A stretch of 64,000 nt of DNA from Clostridiales bacterium (GTDB taxonomy: Bacteria; Bacillota; Clostridia; Christensenellales; JAISNN01), in contig JAISNN010000014.1 of assembly GCA_031276195.1 (NCBI GenBank), positions 1 to 64,000 on the forward strand, written 5' to 3'. Position 1 is the stretch's first letter. Each line of letters opens with the position of its first letter. Shown here piece after piece: positions 31,586 through 42,399 of the stretch. The position numbers and the translations under genes were made by a program. The notes beneath the pieces are model-generated. The model saw only the letters and a list, made by a program, of their open reading frames with translations, had not been told where the DNA came from and ran no database searches.

Positions 31586-31978
31586 CTATACGTCCAAACG
31601 CCGCCTCAACGCCTCCTGCAATACCTGCGAAAAATTTAAACCGCTTTGCTCCGCTTCACGGTTCAACCACGCGGGAATCGATAAGGTCTTCTTTACCGCC
31701 TTGCCGTCGTAAAATCGCCGATAAAAATCCGTGTCGCAACGGATAAATTGCACAAATTCCCCCTCTACCGTCCGTATACCCTTTATTCCGCTCGCTTCCG
31801 GCAAACACCCCTTCTCAACCTCTATGCCGTATAAAGTCAAACAAAGCACGTCCTGCGCCATATCCATAGCGCACGTCAAATCATCACCGCACGTGTAGCA
31901 ACTCTCAAAATCGGGGAACCTTACGGAATAACCTCCGCCCTCCTCCGGCGTGAAAACCGCGGGATAAACATATTTCAT
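31586..31978 (-). CDS. hicB: HicB-family antitoxin
   Basis: MKYVYPAVFTPEEGGGYSVRFPDFESCYTCGDDLTCAMDMAQDVL plus C-terminal Arc-like IPAWLNREAEQSGLNFSQVLQEAL. Confidence 0.9.
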   Translation of the reverse strand: MKYVYPAVFTPEEGGGYSVRFPDFESCYTCGDDLTCAMDMAQDVLCLTLYGIEVEKGCLPEASGIKGIRTVEGEFVQFIRCDTDFYRRFYDGKAVKKTLSIPAWLNREAEQSGLNFSQVLQEALRRRLDV

Positions 31979-32134
31979 TATAATCCGCCTCCTGTTTTTC
32001 GTTTATTGTTTTTCGTTTTTTGTTTCTATCGTTTCTATCGTTTCTATCGTTTCCGCTTTTGACATTCCTATTATTTCCTCTTTTTTGTATTTTTTACATT
32101 CCTCAACCCATTACGAAACTTTTAATCCGCTCTC

Positions 32135-32335
32135 TTACTCTTTTTCCTTTAATCCCGCGTCTTTCAAAATCGCGTTCAGCGTACCCGTCTTTACTTCTTG
32201 CGAATCATGCCGCCCAACGGGAAAACGCTTTTCCGTTTTCGCGCTATACCATATTTCGTGATTCGCTCCGCCGCGCTCCATTCGACACCCGTTCTTTTTG
32301 AGCAGTTTTTTCAATTCGCCGTACTTCATTGGCAT
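32135..32335 (-). CDS. hicA: HicA-family toxin
   Basis: KYGELKKLLKKNGCRMERGGANHEIWYSAKTEKRFPVGRHDSQEVKTGTLNAILKDAGL. Confidence 0.92.
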   Translation of the reverse strand: MPMKYGELKKLLKKNGCRMERGGANHEIWYSAKTEKRFPVGRHDSQEVKTGTLNAILKDAGLKEKE

Positions 32336-32454
32336 AGCCTCGCATCTTAATTTGTATATATAGTGATTTATCTAATTCATCTATATTATACGTATTCAAT
32401 ACGTATTTGTCAATACTTTTTCGTTATTTTTTTATTTTTTTGTTTTTTTCAGAA

Positions 32455-32785
32455 TTATTCGGGAAAAACTTTTTAGAAAAAAGTCTTTCCCATACCCTCT
32501 TTCAAAAACTTTCGGTAATAGTAATTCAAACTTTTTGTGATTTGTTCATTATTCGGGAAAGACTTTTTAGAAAAAAGTCTTTCCCATACCCTTTTCAAAA
32601 ACTTTTAGTAATAGTAATTCAAACTTTTTGTAACTTGTTCATTATTCGGGAAAAAACTTTTTGAAAAAAGTTTTCTCCCGTACCCTCTTTCAAAAACTTT
32701 CGGTAATCGTAATTCAAACTTTTAATAACCGTAGTACAAACTTTCAGTAATAGTCCAAACTTTTTACGCGCGTTCAAAAACTTCC
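32455..32785. repeat. Right flanking array, direct repeat of the 31145-31565 array
   Basis: Same TTCATTATTCGGGAAAAACTTTTTAGAAAAAAGTCTTTCCC units and same terminal CCAAACTTTTTACGCGCGTTCAAAA. Confidence 0.85.
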
Positions 32786-32834
32786 CAAAATCCGTAAAAA
32801 AAAGTCCGCAAAAATCATTCCGCGAACCTTATCT

Positions 32835-32910
32835 TGGAGCTGCTAACGCGATTCGAACGCGTGACCTCGTCCTTACCAAGGACGTGCTCTACCGACTGAG
32901 CCATAGCAGC
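32835..32910 (-). tRNA. tRNA-Thr(GGT), CCA encoded
   Basis: Minus strand GCTGCTATGGCTCAGTCGGTAGAGCACGTCCTTGGTAAGGACGAGGTCACGCGTTCGAATCGCGTTAGCAGCTCCA; anticodon loop TTGGTAA. Confidence 0.95.
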
Positions 32911-32988
32911 AAAATAATTTAGTTTGATAATATATCCTTATTTGTCAATCTACACAGAAAAAATCCCATCCAAATAAAACACAAAACC

Positions 32989-33147
32989 TTAACCGCGCGC
33001 CTTCTCTTTGCACTTGTCCAGCAAACGCCTTTCAACTTCTTTAAGAGAATAGGTCTTCGCTCCCGATAACCTAAAAGCCTCGGATTTTAAAAGTTTTTCC
33101 CTCAGTTCCAAAAGTTTTTCCGTTTTATCGAAAGTTTCAGTTTCCAT
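32989..33147 (-). CDS. 52-aa small helical protein (antitoxin-like?)
   Basis: ATG...TAA read manually: METETFDKTEKLLELREKLLKSEAFRLSGAKTYSLKEVERRLLDKCKEKARG. Confidence 0.45.
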   Translation of the reverse strand: METETFDKTEKLLELREKLLKSEAFRLSGAKTYSLKEVERRLLDKCKEKARG

Positions 33148-33389
33148 AACGACATTCCAAAAATATTATGCGTACATTATATGCGAATATTTAAAGAATG
33201 TCAAGCGGAAAATAGGGTAAAGTTTTCACGCGAATATCAAAATTCTTAAAAAAATATCGGCAAATCATAAATTTCGGTTGATTTTTTTCGCCGAATGTGT
33301 TAAAATCTTTATAGGCGGTGAGGAAAAATGCGCCCGTCAAAACGTAAACCTAAATGGGCTTTTTAACCTTTCACCGAAAACCTCTATGT

Positions 33390-33463
33390 TGGAGCATGGT
33401 GTAGTGGTAACACATAGGCCTCTGACTCCTATGTTGTAAGTTCGATTCTTACTGCTCCTGCCA
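33390..33463 (+). tRNA. tRNA-Gln(CTG), CCA encoded
   Basis: TGGAGCATGGTGTAGTGGTAACACATAGGCCTCTGACTCCTATGTTGTAAGTTCGATTCTTACTGCTCCTGCCA; loop CTCTGAC. Confidence 0.9.
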
Positions 33464-33503
33464 AAAAAACGTCCGTTCCTTTTTTGTGAACGAACGTTTT
33501 TTT
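33464..33503 (+). terminator. Terminator after tRNA-Gln
   Basis: AAAAAAACGTCCGTTC...GTGAACGAACGTTTTTTT. Confidence 0.8.
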
Positions 33504-33549
33504 CTTGCCGACGGATTCGATACCGAACCGAAAAATATAAAAAAAGTTT

Positions 33550-33707
33550 GATATGATTGAGAAAAGCCGTAAACTTTTATGCGAAAGATAAAACAATCCG
33601 ATATGGTAAAAGACTAAATTTTTATGCGGAATGTAAAACAATACGATATGGTAAAAGACGTAAACTTTTATAGCGGAATACAAAACAATCCGATATAATA
33701 GTGAAAT
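33550..33707. repeat. About 58-bp tandem repeat, three copies (ACAATCCGATATGGTAAAAGACGTAAACTTTTATGCGGAA)
   Basis: Direct reading. Confidence 0.8.
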
Positions 33708-33788
33708 TCGGAAAAACGAAAAGCAAAACAAAAAATTCCATACGCAATTCCGTAAAGTCTATATCATAACAATACCGAAAAAAGGGAC

Positions 33789-33817
33789 TTGACATATTTT
33801 TCAATTTGAGATATAAT
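33789..33817 (+). promoter_or_regulatory. Consensus sigma-A promoter TTGACA-N17-TATAAT
   Basis: TTGACA 33789-33794, TATAAT 33812-33817. Confidence 0.85.
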
Positions 33818-33852
33818 ATATGTGAGCCGATAATTACGCGTATAAGAAAATT

Positions 33853-33985
33853 ATGCAAGCCCTAACTTACGCGTTAGAATTAAGATACGCAAGCCGTAAC
33901 TTACGCGTTAGGAATTAAATATGCAAGCCGTAACTTACGCGTTAGAAATTAAATATGCAAGCCGTAACTTACACGGCGTAACGGA
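33853..33985 (+). repeat. 34-35 nt tandem repeat, four copies, in the presumptive 5' leader
   Basis: ATGCAAGCCGTAACTTACGCGTTAGAAATTAAAT units between promoter and RBS. Confidence 0.9.
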
Positions 33986-33992
33986 GGATACC

Positions 33993-34877
33993 ATGACCTT
34001 TAAATCGAATCTGTCATACGCCGAATTTACCGAAAAATTCGGGGAAAACGCGCGCGAAAGACAATTCTATAATATAAAATTCGGCGCGAACGCCTTCTCG
34101 GTCAAAAGATACGGCGACAGAACCTTCGCAATACGCGGCAAAATCATCGAAAATACACCCTTGAAAATCACTTTCCGCGACGTGTTCGCAATCAGATTCG
34201 CCGCCCTCTTCGTCATCCTTATGGTCTTCGTCGTGATCAATAAATATATGACCGCCCCGACCGCCGCCTCCCTCTCCGCCGCCGCACTTACCGCCCTCTT
34301 TACCGCCGCAAAAGCAAGAGCAAACGAAACCGCCCGTATGCTTATCCACGACTTTAAATTGTCGCCCGTGTTAGATAAGGATAAGTATTATATACTGTAT
34401 AACTACTTCCCTTTCTATTTGATCATTATTTTCTTCCTCATAGCCCCCGCCGCCGCACTCGTCGATTCAATTTTGCATAATATGAACGTCAGCGCACCCG
34501 TCGCCCTCGGTATCGCTATCGCCGCTATCGCCTATCTCTGCGTAACGAAAAATTTCACGGAAATATTCATCGTCGACCGCGAAGGAATCGTACGGCAAAA
34601 CGTGTTCATCTCAAAAGATAAACTGTTCTACTCGGCGGAAAATATCGAAAGTATTACGGTCGAAAATAAAAACCTCAAAGGAGAGGAAAAAGAAGGAGCG
34701 TTTTCATTCGAAATCAAACTGAAAGAAAACGCCCTCTACCGCCCCGAATCAAAGTTTCCGAAAATTAAAGAAAAACGCGGGATTTATCTGCCGTTTAATA
34801 AAATGACGGCGGAAATTATTAAGGAAAAATTAGGGTTCGATACGGATACGGTCAATTATGACGAATATTATAAATGA
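33993..34877 (+). CDS. Membrane protein of unknown function (bacterial-PH-like C-terminal region?)
   Basis: ATG after GGAGG; TM helices; the ORF-track start at 33921 lies within the leader repeats. Confidence 0.7.
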   Translation: MTFKSNLSYAEFTEKFGENARERQFYNIKFGANAFSVKRYGDRTFAIRGKIIENTPLKITFRDVFAIRFAALFVILMVFVVINKYMTAPTAASLSAAALTALFTAAKARANETARMLIHDFKLSPVLDKDKYYILYNYFPFYLIIIFFLIAPAAALVDSILHNMNVSAPVALGIAIAAIAYLCVTKNFTEIFIVDREGIVRQNVFISKDKLFYSAENIESITVENKNLKGEEKEGAFSFEIKLKENALYRPESKFPKIKEKRGIYLPFNKMTAEIIKEKLGFDTDTVNYDEYYK

Positions 34878-35064
34878 TACCGTTAATCGTTTTTGGGGGA
34901 AACTTTTAGTAATTGCAAAAGTGTATTTGTAAAGTGTATTTTTTACCCCGAAAAGATCGATCGCCCCACCCCCTTGCCCCCTCCCACGGAGGGGAATTAA
35001 GGATAATTAGTAAAATACCGTTAAGCGGATAAAAAGAAAAATACCGTTAAAATACGCCGCTCCT

Positions 35065-35345
35065 TACGGAAAGTTAAACGCCGTTCCTTTGCGAATTCTA
35101 TTATACACGAAAAGTTAAACGCCGATTCGAAAATCCAATTATGCGCGAAAAGTTAAACGCCCTTCCTTTGCAAATTCTATTATATGCGAAAAGTTAAACG
35201 CCGCTCCTTTGCGAATTCAATTATGCGCGGAAAGTTAAACGCCGATTCGCAAATCCAATTATGCGCGGAAAGTTAAACGCCGATTCGCAAATCCAATTAT
35301 GCGCGAAAAATTAAACGCCGATTCGCAAATTCTATTATATGCGAA
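35065..35345. repeat. About 38-46 bp tandem repeat (AAAGTTAAACGCCGATTCGCAAATCCAATTATGCGCGG), about 7 copies
   Basis: Direct reading upstream of the dgt-like gene. Confidence 0.88.
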
Positions 35346-35382
35346 ATTGTGAATTCAAATATATACGGAATACGGAGAGAAA

Positions 35383-36414
35383 ATGAAAGACGAATACCTG
35401 AAATTCGAAAGAGAATTTCTGTCGCCTTACGCGAAAAAGTCCGAAAATGCGGGCGCGCGCGAAAAACCTATGCCGCCTTGCCCTATGCGGACGGAATTTC
35501 AACGCGACCGCGATAGAATTCTGCACAGCAAGTCCTTTCGGCGTTTGAAACATAAAACGCAGGTGTTCCTGTCCCCCGAAGGCGACCACTACCGCACGCG
35601 CCTGACTCATACGCTGGAAGTATCACAAATCGCCAGAACAATTTCACGCTGCCTAAAACTCAACGAAGACCTCACGGAAGCGATAAGACTCGGACATGAC
35701 CTCGGGCATACCCCCTTCGGGCATTCGGGCGAAAAAACTTTGAAGTCCTTGATCGGCCGCTTCCATCATAACGAACAAAGCCTGCGCGTCGTCGAAAAAT
35801 TGGAAAACGACGGGCAAGGACTAAACTTGACCCCCGAAGTCCGGGACGGAATCTTGAACCACCGCAAAGGTATGAAACCCGCGACGTTGGAGGCTATGGT
35901 CGTCAATTATTCGGACAGAATCGCTTATATAAACCACGATATAGACGACGCGGAACACGCGGGGCTGATCACCGAAAATATGCTGCCGAAAGAATGCGTC
36001 GGACTCTTGGGACGGAGCAAGGGCGAGAGAATCAATACGCTCATCGCCGACGTTGTTAAAACCTCTTATAATCAAAATTTTATCAAAATGTCCGACGAAG
36101 TGGGCGGAGTTTTTGAAACGCTCCGGTCGTATATGTTTAAAAACGTGTACGAATGCCAAAGTATAATGAAATACGTCCAAAAAGCCGACAAAATGATCCG
36201 CTTGCTCTACGAACATTATATAAATTCGCCCGATGAAATCCCCGAAGTATACCTGAAAAACGCCGAAAAAGAAAACTTTGAAAAAAATACCGCCGATAAG
36301 GAAAACGCCGTCAATAAAACGGCCGCCGCCGATTATATCGCCGCGATGACCGATCGGTACGCGGTGAGTAAATTTGAATCGATATTTATACCGGGCAGTT
36401 GGAACGGAGATTGA
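35383..36414 (+). CDS. dgt: dGTPase-like HD-domain triphosphohydrolase
   Basis: DRDRILHSKSFRRLKHKTQVF, RTRLTHTLEVSQIARTI, GHDLGHTPFGHSGE, DYIAAMTDRYA. Confidence 0.92.
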   Translation: MKDEYLKFEREFLSPYAKKSENAGAREKPMPPCPMRTEFQRDRDRILHSKSFRRLKHKTQVFLSPEGDHYRTRLTHTLEVSQIARTISRCLKLNEDLTEAIRLGHDLGHTPFGHSGEKTLKSLIGRFHHNEQSLRVVEKLENDGQGLNLTPEVRDGILNHRKGMKPATLEAMVVNYSDRIAYINHDIDDAEHAGLITENMLPKECVGLLGRSKGERINTLIADVVKTSYNQNFIKMSDEVGGVFETLRSYMFKNVYECQSIMKYVQKADKMIRLLYEHYINSPDEIPEVYLKNAEKENFEKNTADKENAVNKTAAADYIAAMTDRYAVSKFESIFIPGSWNGD

Positions 36415-36484
36415 TTTTTTTAGCGGTCAGCGGTCGGTGAAGGCGGTTAGTAGATTGTTTTAGTTCGCGGGATTTTAATCCGTC

Positions 36485-36640
36485 GGAAAAGTTGATTGCG
36501 CGTTTGCGTTTGCTTGTATTTTAAAGCGGCAAAGGGAATACGGTTAGGCGTTGCGCGTCCGCTTGTGTTTTAAAGCGGAGAGAATGCGGTTAGGCGTTGC
36601 GTCCGCTTGTATTTTAAAGCGGTAAAGGGAATGTGATTAG
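36485..36640. repeat. About 65-bp tandem repeat, three copies (GTTAGGCGTTGCGTCCGCTTGTATTTTAAAGCGG)
   Basis: Direct reading. Confidence 0.8.
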
Positions 36641-36683
36641 GTATTGCGGTTAATATTACGTAAAAAAAACGGAGGGAAAGGTT

Positions 36684-37040
36684 ATGTCGATACGTCAATC
36701 GGGGGAGGACTACCTCGAAGCCATCTATGTTTTGAGCGAAAAAGGCGGCGTTCACGCCGTCGATATCGCAAATAGGCTGAATTTTTCAAAGCCGTCGGTT
36801 ACGCGGGCAATGAAAATACTCAAAGAAAACGGGTATATTACCGTCGATTTTGAAAACCATATAAAACTGACCGAAACGGGCGAGAAAAAAGCCCGTCAAA
36901 TCTTCGAAAGACACGACGTGATTTCAAAATTCTTGATGCAAAACGGCGTTTGCCGCGAAACCGCACTCAACGACGCCTGCCTTATGGAACACGGCGTCAG
37001 CGAGGAAAGTTTCGCCGTCTTTAAACGACTCGTAAAATAG
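36684..37040 (+). CDS. DtxR/MntR-family metal-dependent regulator
   Basis: SGEDYLEAIYVLSEKGGVHAVDIANRLNFSKPSVTRAMKILKENGYI; DACLMEHGVSEE; RBS GGAGGGAAAGG. Confidence 0.88.
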   Translation: MSIRQSGEDYLEAIYVLSEKGGVHAVDIANRLNFSKPSVTRAMKILKENGYITVDFENHIKLTETGEKKARQIFERHDVISKFLMQNGVCRETALNDACLMEHGVSEESFAVFKRLVK

Positions 37041-37116
37041 GTTTTTCGGGGGGTGTTTTAAATTATGAGGACGGAAACTTTTTATAATTGTTTTGTTTTT
37101 AAAATGCGGAGGAAAA

Positions 37117-37508
37117 CTTTTAGTAATTTATTTTGTTTTTAAAATGCGGAGGAAAACTTTTTCGTAAAAAGTTTTCCTCCGCGCCTCCTTTCAAAAACTT
37201 TTAGTAATAACGAATATAGCAAAGAAGTGCTTGTAAAATGTATTTCTTGTTCCAAATAATGCCGCCCCACCCCTACCCCTCCCACGGAGGGGAATTTTTG
37301 ATGATTATTTATCGTTATTCGGGAAAAACTTTTAGTAATTTGTTTTGTTTTTAAAATGCGGAGGAAAACTTTTTCGTAAAAAGTTTTCCTCCGCGCCTCT
37401 TTTCAAAAACTTTTAGTAATAACGAATATAGCAAAGAAGTGCTTGTAAAATGTATTTCTTGTTCCAAATAATGCCGCCCCACCCCTACCCCTCCCACGGA
37501 GGGGAATT
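37117..37508. repeat. 212-bp tandem duplication containing a family B hairpin and a family A element
   Basis: CGAATATAGCAAAGAAGTGC at 37211 and 37423; near-identical units. Confidence 0.88.
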
Positions 37509-37716
37509 TACTTTAATCGAATTTTCTCTTAACTTAAACGGAAAGTTTTAAACTTACTAAAAGTTTTTGAAAAGGGGTACGGGGAAAATACTTTTTTCAA
37601 AAAATTTTTCACCGTGTCTTTTATATAAATATTTATTGAAAATTTTTGAAAAGGGGTGCGGGGGAAAACTTTTTATAAAAAGTTTTCCCCCGCATATAAA
37701 AAACATAAAAACATAA

Positions 37717-37757
37717 AAAAAGTCCCGTCCGTCATTTTGACGGACGGGACTTTTTGT
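37717..37757 (-). terminator. Strong terminator of the str operon (after tuf)
   Basis: AGTCCCGTCCGTCATTTTGACGGACGGGACT perfect stem with flanking A/T runs. Confidence 0.92.
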
Positions 37758-37766
37758 ATTAAATTA

Positions 37767-38972
37767 CTATTCCAAAATTTTCGCGACGACGCCCGAACCG
37801 ACGGTTCTGCCGCCTTCTCTGATAGCGAAGCGGAGTCCTTCCTCGATCGCGATCGGGGCGATCAATTTTATATCCATATTGATATTATCTCCCGGCATAA
37901 CCATTTCGACGCCGTCGGGGAGTTTGATGCTGCCCGTAACGTCCGTCGTTCTGAAATAGAACTGCGGGCGGTATCCGTCGAAGAAGGGGGTATGTCTGCC
38001 ACCCTCGTCCTTCGTCAAGATATAGACCTGTGAAGTGTAGTGGGTATGCGGCTTAATGCTGCCCGGTTTGGCGAGAACCTGACCTCTCTCGATGTCTTTT
38101 CTCTCGATTCCGCGCAAGAGCGCGCCGATATTGTCGCCCGCGATAGCGGTGTCGAGAAGTTTTCTGAACATTTCGATTCCCGTTATGACGGTTTCTCTCG
38201 GTTTGTCGGAGAAACCGACGATCTCAACCTTGTCGGCGAGTTTGATCTGTCCTCTCTCTACTCTTCCCGTCGCGACCGTTCCGCGCCCCGTGATGGTCAT
38301 CGTGTCTTCGACGGACATCAAGAAAGGCTTGTCAATCTCGCGCGCGGGATCGGGGATATAGGAATCTACCGCGTCAAGCAATTCTTGAAGCGATTTTGTC
38401 CATTCGCTGTTGACGTCGCCCGCGATCAATGCCTCGGACGCTTTCAACGCCGAACCCTTGATGATCGGGGTGCTGTCGCCCGGGAATTTATACTGCGAAA
38501 GCAGTTCTCTGACTTCCAACTCGACCAATTCCAAAAGTTCGGGGTCGTCGACTTGGTCGACCTTGTTTAGATAAACAAGGATATAGGGAACGCCCACCTG
38601 ACGGGCGAGCAGGATGTGCTCTCTCGTTTGGGGCATCGGTCCGTCCGCCGCGGAAACGACGAGAATCGCTCCGTCCATCTGCGCCGCGCCCGTGATCATA
38701 TTCTTTACGTAGTCGGCGTGACCCGGACAGTCGACGTGCGCGTAGTGCCTTTTGGGCGTCTGATACTCGACGTGCGCGGTATTGATCGTAATACCTCTTT
38801 CTCTTTCCTCGGGGGCTTTGTCGATTTCGTCATATTTCATAACTTTCGCCATTCCCTTGGACGCGCAGTACATCGTTATAGCGGCGGTCAGCGTCGTCTT
38901 TCCGTGATCGACGTGTCCGATAGTCCCGATATTAACGTGTACCTTATCTCTTTCAAATTTTGCTTTTGCCAT
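37767..38972 (-). CDS. tuf: Elongation factor Tu
   Basis: [33 protein letters not shown]; start trimmed to conserved Met with RBS. Confidence 0.98.
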   Translation of the reverse strand: MAKAKFERDKVHVNIGTIGHVDHGKTTLTAAITMYCASKGMAKVMKYDEIDKAPEERERGITINTAHVEYQTPKRHYAHVDCPGHADYVKNMITGAAQMDGAILVVSAADGPMPQTREHILLARQVGVPYILVYLNKVDQVDDPELLELVELEVRELLSQYKFPGDSTPIIKGSALKASEALIAGDVNSEWTKSLQELLDAVDSYIPDPAREIDKPFLMSVEDTMTITGRGTVATGRVERGQIKLADKVEIVGFSDKPRETVITGIEMFRKLLDTAIAGDNIGALLRGIERKDIERGQVLAKPGSIKPHTHYTSQVYILTKDEGGRHTPFFDGYRPQFYFRTTDVTGSIKLPDGVEMVMPGDNINMDIKLIAPIAIEEGLRFAIREGGRTVGSGVVAKILE

Positions 38973-39289
38973 TTTTATTATCCCTCCATAAATCTTGACA
39001 TAGTTTATTATAATATATTTTTTAAAATTTTTCCAGCATTTTGACGTACTATTTTCGCGGAATTTCAATTTTTTTATTTAATTTCCGCCGATTTGACCGT
39101 ATGCGCCCGTAAAATCCCCCGCTTCGCGAAAAATTTAAAGCGGAATTTTAAGAAACGGACGGTTTTATTTTTTTGCGTCTTTGAATTAAGTCTTTCGCGG
39201 CGCACCCGTAAATACGGTTTCGCGCGTCTTTCTTCCCGTCTTTAACGCGGCGGATGACCGAACCGCCGGCATATTTTATAAAACGTAAT

Positions 39290-41368
39290 TTATTCCGTCT
39301 TTCCTTTGCCCTTTATCTGCTCCGCGATGTTTCTCGGCACGGGGCTGTAATGCGAAAACAGCATCGTAAAGTTCGCTCTGCCCTGCGTCAGCGAACGCAA
39401 AGCCGTCGCATACCCGAACATCTCCGAAAGCGGAACCTCCGATTCGATTATCTGAACGCCGTTCCTCATCTCGAAACCCTTGATCGAACCGCGTCTGCCC
39501 GTTATGCTGCCCATAACGTCGCCGTAGTATTCGTCGGGAGTGGTAACCTCGACGTTCATAACCGGCTCCAAAAGAATGGGGCCCGCCGCCGCCGCCGCTT
39601 CCTTAAACGCCATCGATCCCGCGATCTTAAACGCCATTTCCGACGAGTCCACGTCGTGATAACTTCCGTCTATAAGCCTGACTTTGAAATCCACCGTTTC
39701 GTAGCCGCCCAAAACGCCCGACTTCGCCGCCTCTTGAATCCCCGCGTTTATCGGCGCGATATATTCCTTCGGAACGACGCCGCCCACGATTTCGTCGACG
39801 AATTCATAGCCCTCGCCCGGCTCCCTCGGCGAAATGACGATCACGCAATGACCGTATTGTCCGCGTCCGCCCGACTGACGGATATATTTGCCCTCTTTTT
39901 GGACTTCCTTTGTGATCGTTTCCTTATAGGCGACCTGCGGCTGCCCGACCTTGCATTCGACCTTAAACTCTCTCAAAAGTCTGTCCACGATAATCTCCAA
40001 ATGCAATTCGCCCATTCCCGCGATGATGACCTGCCCCGTCTCTTGATCGGTGTTCGTTTGGAACGTCGGGTCTTCTTCCGCGAGTTTGGCTAAGGCAAGC
40101 CCCATTTTTTCCTGACTCGCTTTGGTTTTCGGCTCGATCGCGATCCTTATGACGGGATCGGGGAATTCCATACTCTCCAAAATTACCTGCCTGCTCTCGG
40201 CGCAAAGCGTGTCGCCCGTCGTCGTGTCTTTTAAACCTATTATGGCGGCTATGTCGCCCGCGTATACGACGTCGATATCCTGCCTGTTGTTCGAGTGCAT
40301 TCTGATAAGTCTTCCGACTCTCTCTTTCTTGCCCTTCGTCGTGTTGTATACGTATGAACCGCTCTCCAAAACGCCGCTGTAAACCCTTATAAACGTCAGT
40401 TTCCCGACGAAAGGATCGGTCGCGACCTTAAAAGCAAGCGCGGCGAAAGGCTCCGTGTCCGACGAATCGACTACGACCTCATTGTCCTCTCCCACTATCT
40501 TTCCCACGATCTGCGGCACGTCTAAGGGCGACGGAAGATATTCCACAACCGCGTCCAAAAGTTTTTGAACGCCCTTATTCTTATACGCGCTTCCGCATAA
40601 TACCGGCACGACTTTCATCGAACACACCGCCAAACGCAAAGCCCTCTTTACGTCTTCTTCCGGAATCTCCGCGCCGTCCAAATATCTCTCCATAATCGAA
40701 TCGTCAAAATCCGCGACGGCTTCAAGCAATTCGGTTCTGAGGAGATCCGCCTCGCCTTTTAGATCCGCGGGGATATCCGCCGTAACTTGATCTTTTCCTA
40801 AGTCGTCGTTATAAATCGTCGCTTGCATCGTGATCAAATCCACTACGCCCTTAAAATCGTTCTCCTTGCCGATCGGAAGTTGCAGCGGAACCGCCTTGAC
40901 GTGAAAACGGCTCTTTATCATTCCTACGACGTTGAAAAAGTCCGCGCCGTTGATGTCCATCTTGTTGACGAACGCGATTCGCGGAACGCGGTATTTGTCC
41001 GCCTGCCTCCAAACCGCCTCGGACTGAGGCTCGACGCCGCCGCGCGCGCAAAAAAGAGCCACCGCGCCGTCCAAAATACGAAGGCTTCTCTCAACCTCGA
41101 CCGTGAAGTCGACGTGTCCCGGAGTGTCGATTAGGTTTATGCGGCATCCCTTCCATGCCGTCGTCGTCGCCGCGGAGGTGATGGTTATGCCCCTCTCCTG
41201 CTCCTGCGCCATCCAATCCATGGTCGCCGCGCCCTCGTGAACCTCGCCCAACTTGTGAACGCGTCCCGTATAAAACAGAATCCTCTCGCTGACCGTGGTC
41301 TTCCCGGCGTCTATATGCGCCATAATTCCTATGTTTCTCGTTTTGTCCAAAGGAAATTCTCTTGCCAT
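39290..41368 (-). CDS. fusA: Elongation factor G
   Basis: [43 protein letters not shown]. Confidence 0.98.
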   Translation of the reverse strand: MAREFPLDKTRNIGIMAHIDAGKTTVSERILFYTGRVHKLGEVHEGAATMDWMAQEQERGITITSAATTTAWKGCRINLIDTPGHVDFTVEVERSLRILDGAVALFCARGGVEPQSEAVWRQADKYRVPRIAFVNKMDINGADFFNVVGMIKSRFHVKAVPLQLPIGKENDFKGVVDLITMQATIYNDDLGKDQVTADIPADLKGEADLLRTELLEAVADFDDSIMERYLDGAEIPEEDVKRALRLAVCSMKVVPVLCGSAYKNKGVQKLLDAVVEYLPSPLDVPQIVGKIVGEDNEVVVDSSDTEPFAALAFKVATDPFVGKLTFIRVYSGVLESGSYVYNTTKGKKERVGRLIRMHSNNRQDIDVVYAGDIAAIIGLKDTTTGDTLCAESRQVILESMEFPDPVIRIAIEPKTKASQEKMGLALAKLAEEDPTFQTNTDQETGQVIIAGMGELHLEIIVDRLLREFKVECKVGQPQVAYKETITKEVQKEGKYIRQSGGRGQYGHCVIVISPREPGEGYEFVDEIVGGVVPKEYIAPINAGIQEAAKSGVLGGYETVDFKVRLIDGSYHDVDSSEMAFKIAGSMAFKEAAAAAGPILLEPVMNVEVTTPDEYYGDVMGSITGRRGSIKGFEMRNGVQIIESEVPLSEMFGYATALRSLTQGRANFTMLFSHYSPVPRNIAEQIKGKGKTE

Positions 41369-41668
41369 TTTTTCTCCCGAGCCGAATTTAACGAAATTCC
41401 GGCTGTAATTAACTATAATTATTTATTATCGACTTGTTTTTGTTTTTTTATGCAACCCTCTTAGAACCGCCTTGTCTTGCCTTAGACTTGGTTTTTGATT
41501 CCAAAAGTAAAGCGGGAGTTTTCCCCCCGCCTTTTTAGAACCGTGCGAATAAATCTCGGGAACCGGTATTTTTTAAACAAACTTACCACTGTCTTTACTT
41601 TTTTTTAAAAATCGTTTCGTTTATTCAATACGGGTCCTAAATATCCTCGCTTTTGCGATTCCGCGCTT

Positions 41669-42139
41669 TTATATGCGGAAATGCGCGAACGCTTTGTTCG
41701 CCTCCGCCATACGGTGAGTTTCTTCTTTTTTCTTGAACGCGCTGCCCGAACCGTTGTAGGCGTCGAGTAATTCTCCCGCCACTCTCGCGTCCATTTCCTT
41801 TTCGCCGCGTTTTCTGGCGGCGTTGACCAACCAGCGGATGCCTAAGGTCTGACGTCTGTCGGGACGGACTTCAAGCGGAACTTGATACGTCGAACCGCCC
41901 ACTCTTCTCGCCTTGACTTCCAAAGCGGGCATAACGTTTTCCAACGCCTTGTTGAAAACGTCCAGAGGGTTTAGATTCGACTTCTTTTCGATCAACTCGA
42001 AAGCCGAATAGACGATCTTTTGCGCCGTTCCCCTCTTTCCGTCGTACATAATTTGATTTATGAATTTTGTAACTATTTTGCTCCGATATATAGGGTCCGG
42101 TAAAACGTCGCGTTTCGGCACCCCCGCTCTTCTTGGCAT
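41669..42139 (-). CDS. rpsG: 30S ribosomal protein S7
   Basis: [37 protein letters not shown]; start trimmed. Confidence 0.97.
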   Translation of the reverse strand: MPRRAGVPKRDVLPDPIYRSKIVTKFINQIMYDGKRGTAQKIVYSAFELIEKKSNLNPLDVFNKALENVMPALEVKARRVGGSTYQVPLEVRPDRRQTLGIRWLVNAARKRGEKEMDARVAGELLDAYNGSGSAFKKKEETHRMAEANKAFAHFRI

Positions 42140-42399
42140 AAGTTTTATTCTCCTTAAAAAGAACTTAAATTTACGTTTATTTTTTTGGGTTGAGTTTTTT
42201 TTGAATGAAATTAAAGAATTGAGAAAGGCTCTTTCCGCCCGCCCGTTTTTAAAATTCTTAACCTCATTATAATTATGCGGCGTTTTTCGCTCCCGCTTTT
42301 GTTGCGCGGACAAAAATTAATTCTTTTTGCGCCGCGTTTATAATAAAGCGAAAACCGCTTCGCTTACCGCCGCCGCGTTTTTTTAACGCGGGAAAAAAA

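Noticed and set aside
31145-32785. Possible CRISPR array around hicAB or in other repeat blocks
   Set aside because: Repeats are contiguous or variable-length hairpin units without unique equal-length spacers, and no cas genes are present.
33921-33992. Upstream start for the 34-kb membrane protein
   Set aside because: The extra 24 codons are the leader tandem repeat; ATG at 33993 has a GGAGG Shine-Dalgarno.
39254-40093. 279-aa + strand ORF
   Set aside because: Antisense to fusA, no independent support.
41505-41537. Terminator between rpsG and fusA (AAAGCGGGAGTTTTCCCCCCGCCTTTTT)
   Set aside because: Stem is short and the T-run is on the wrong strand for the minus-strand operon; insufficient support.
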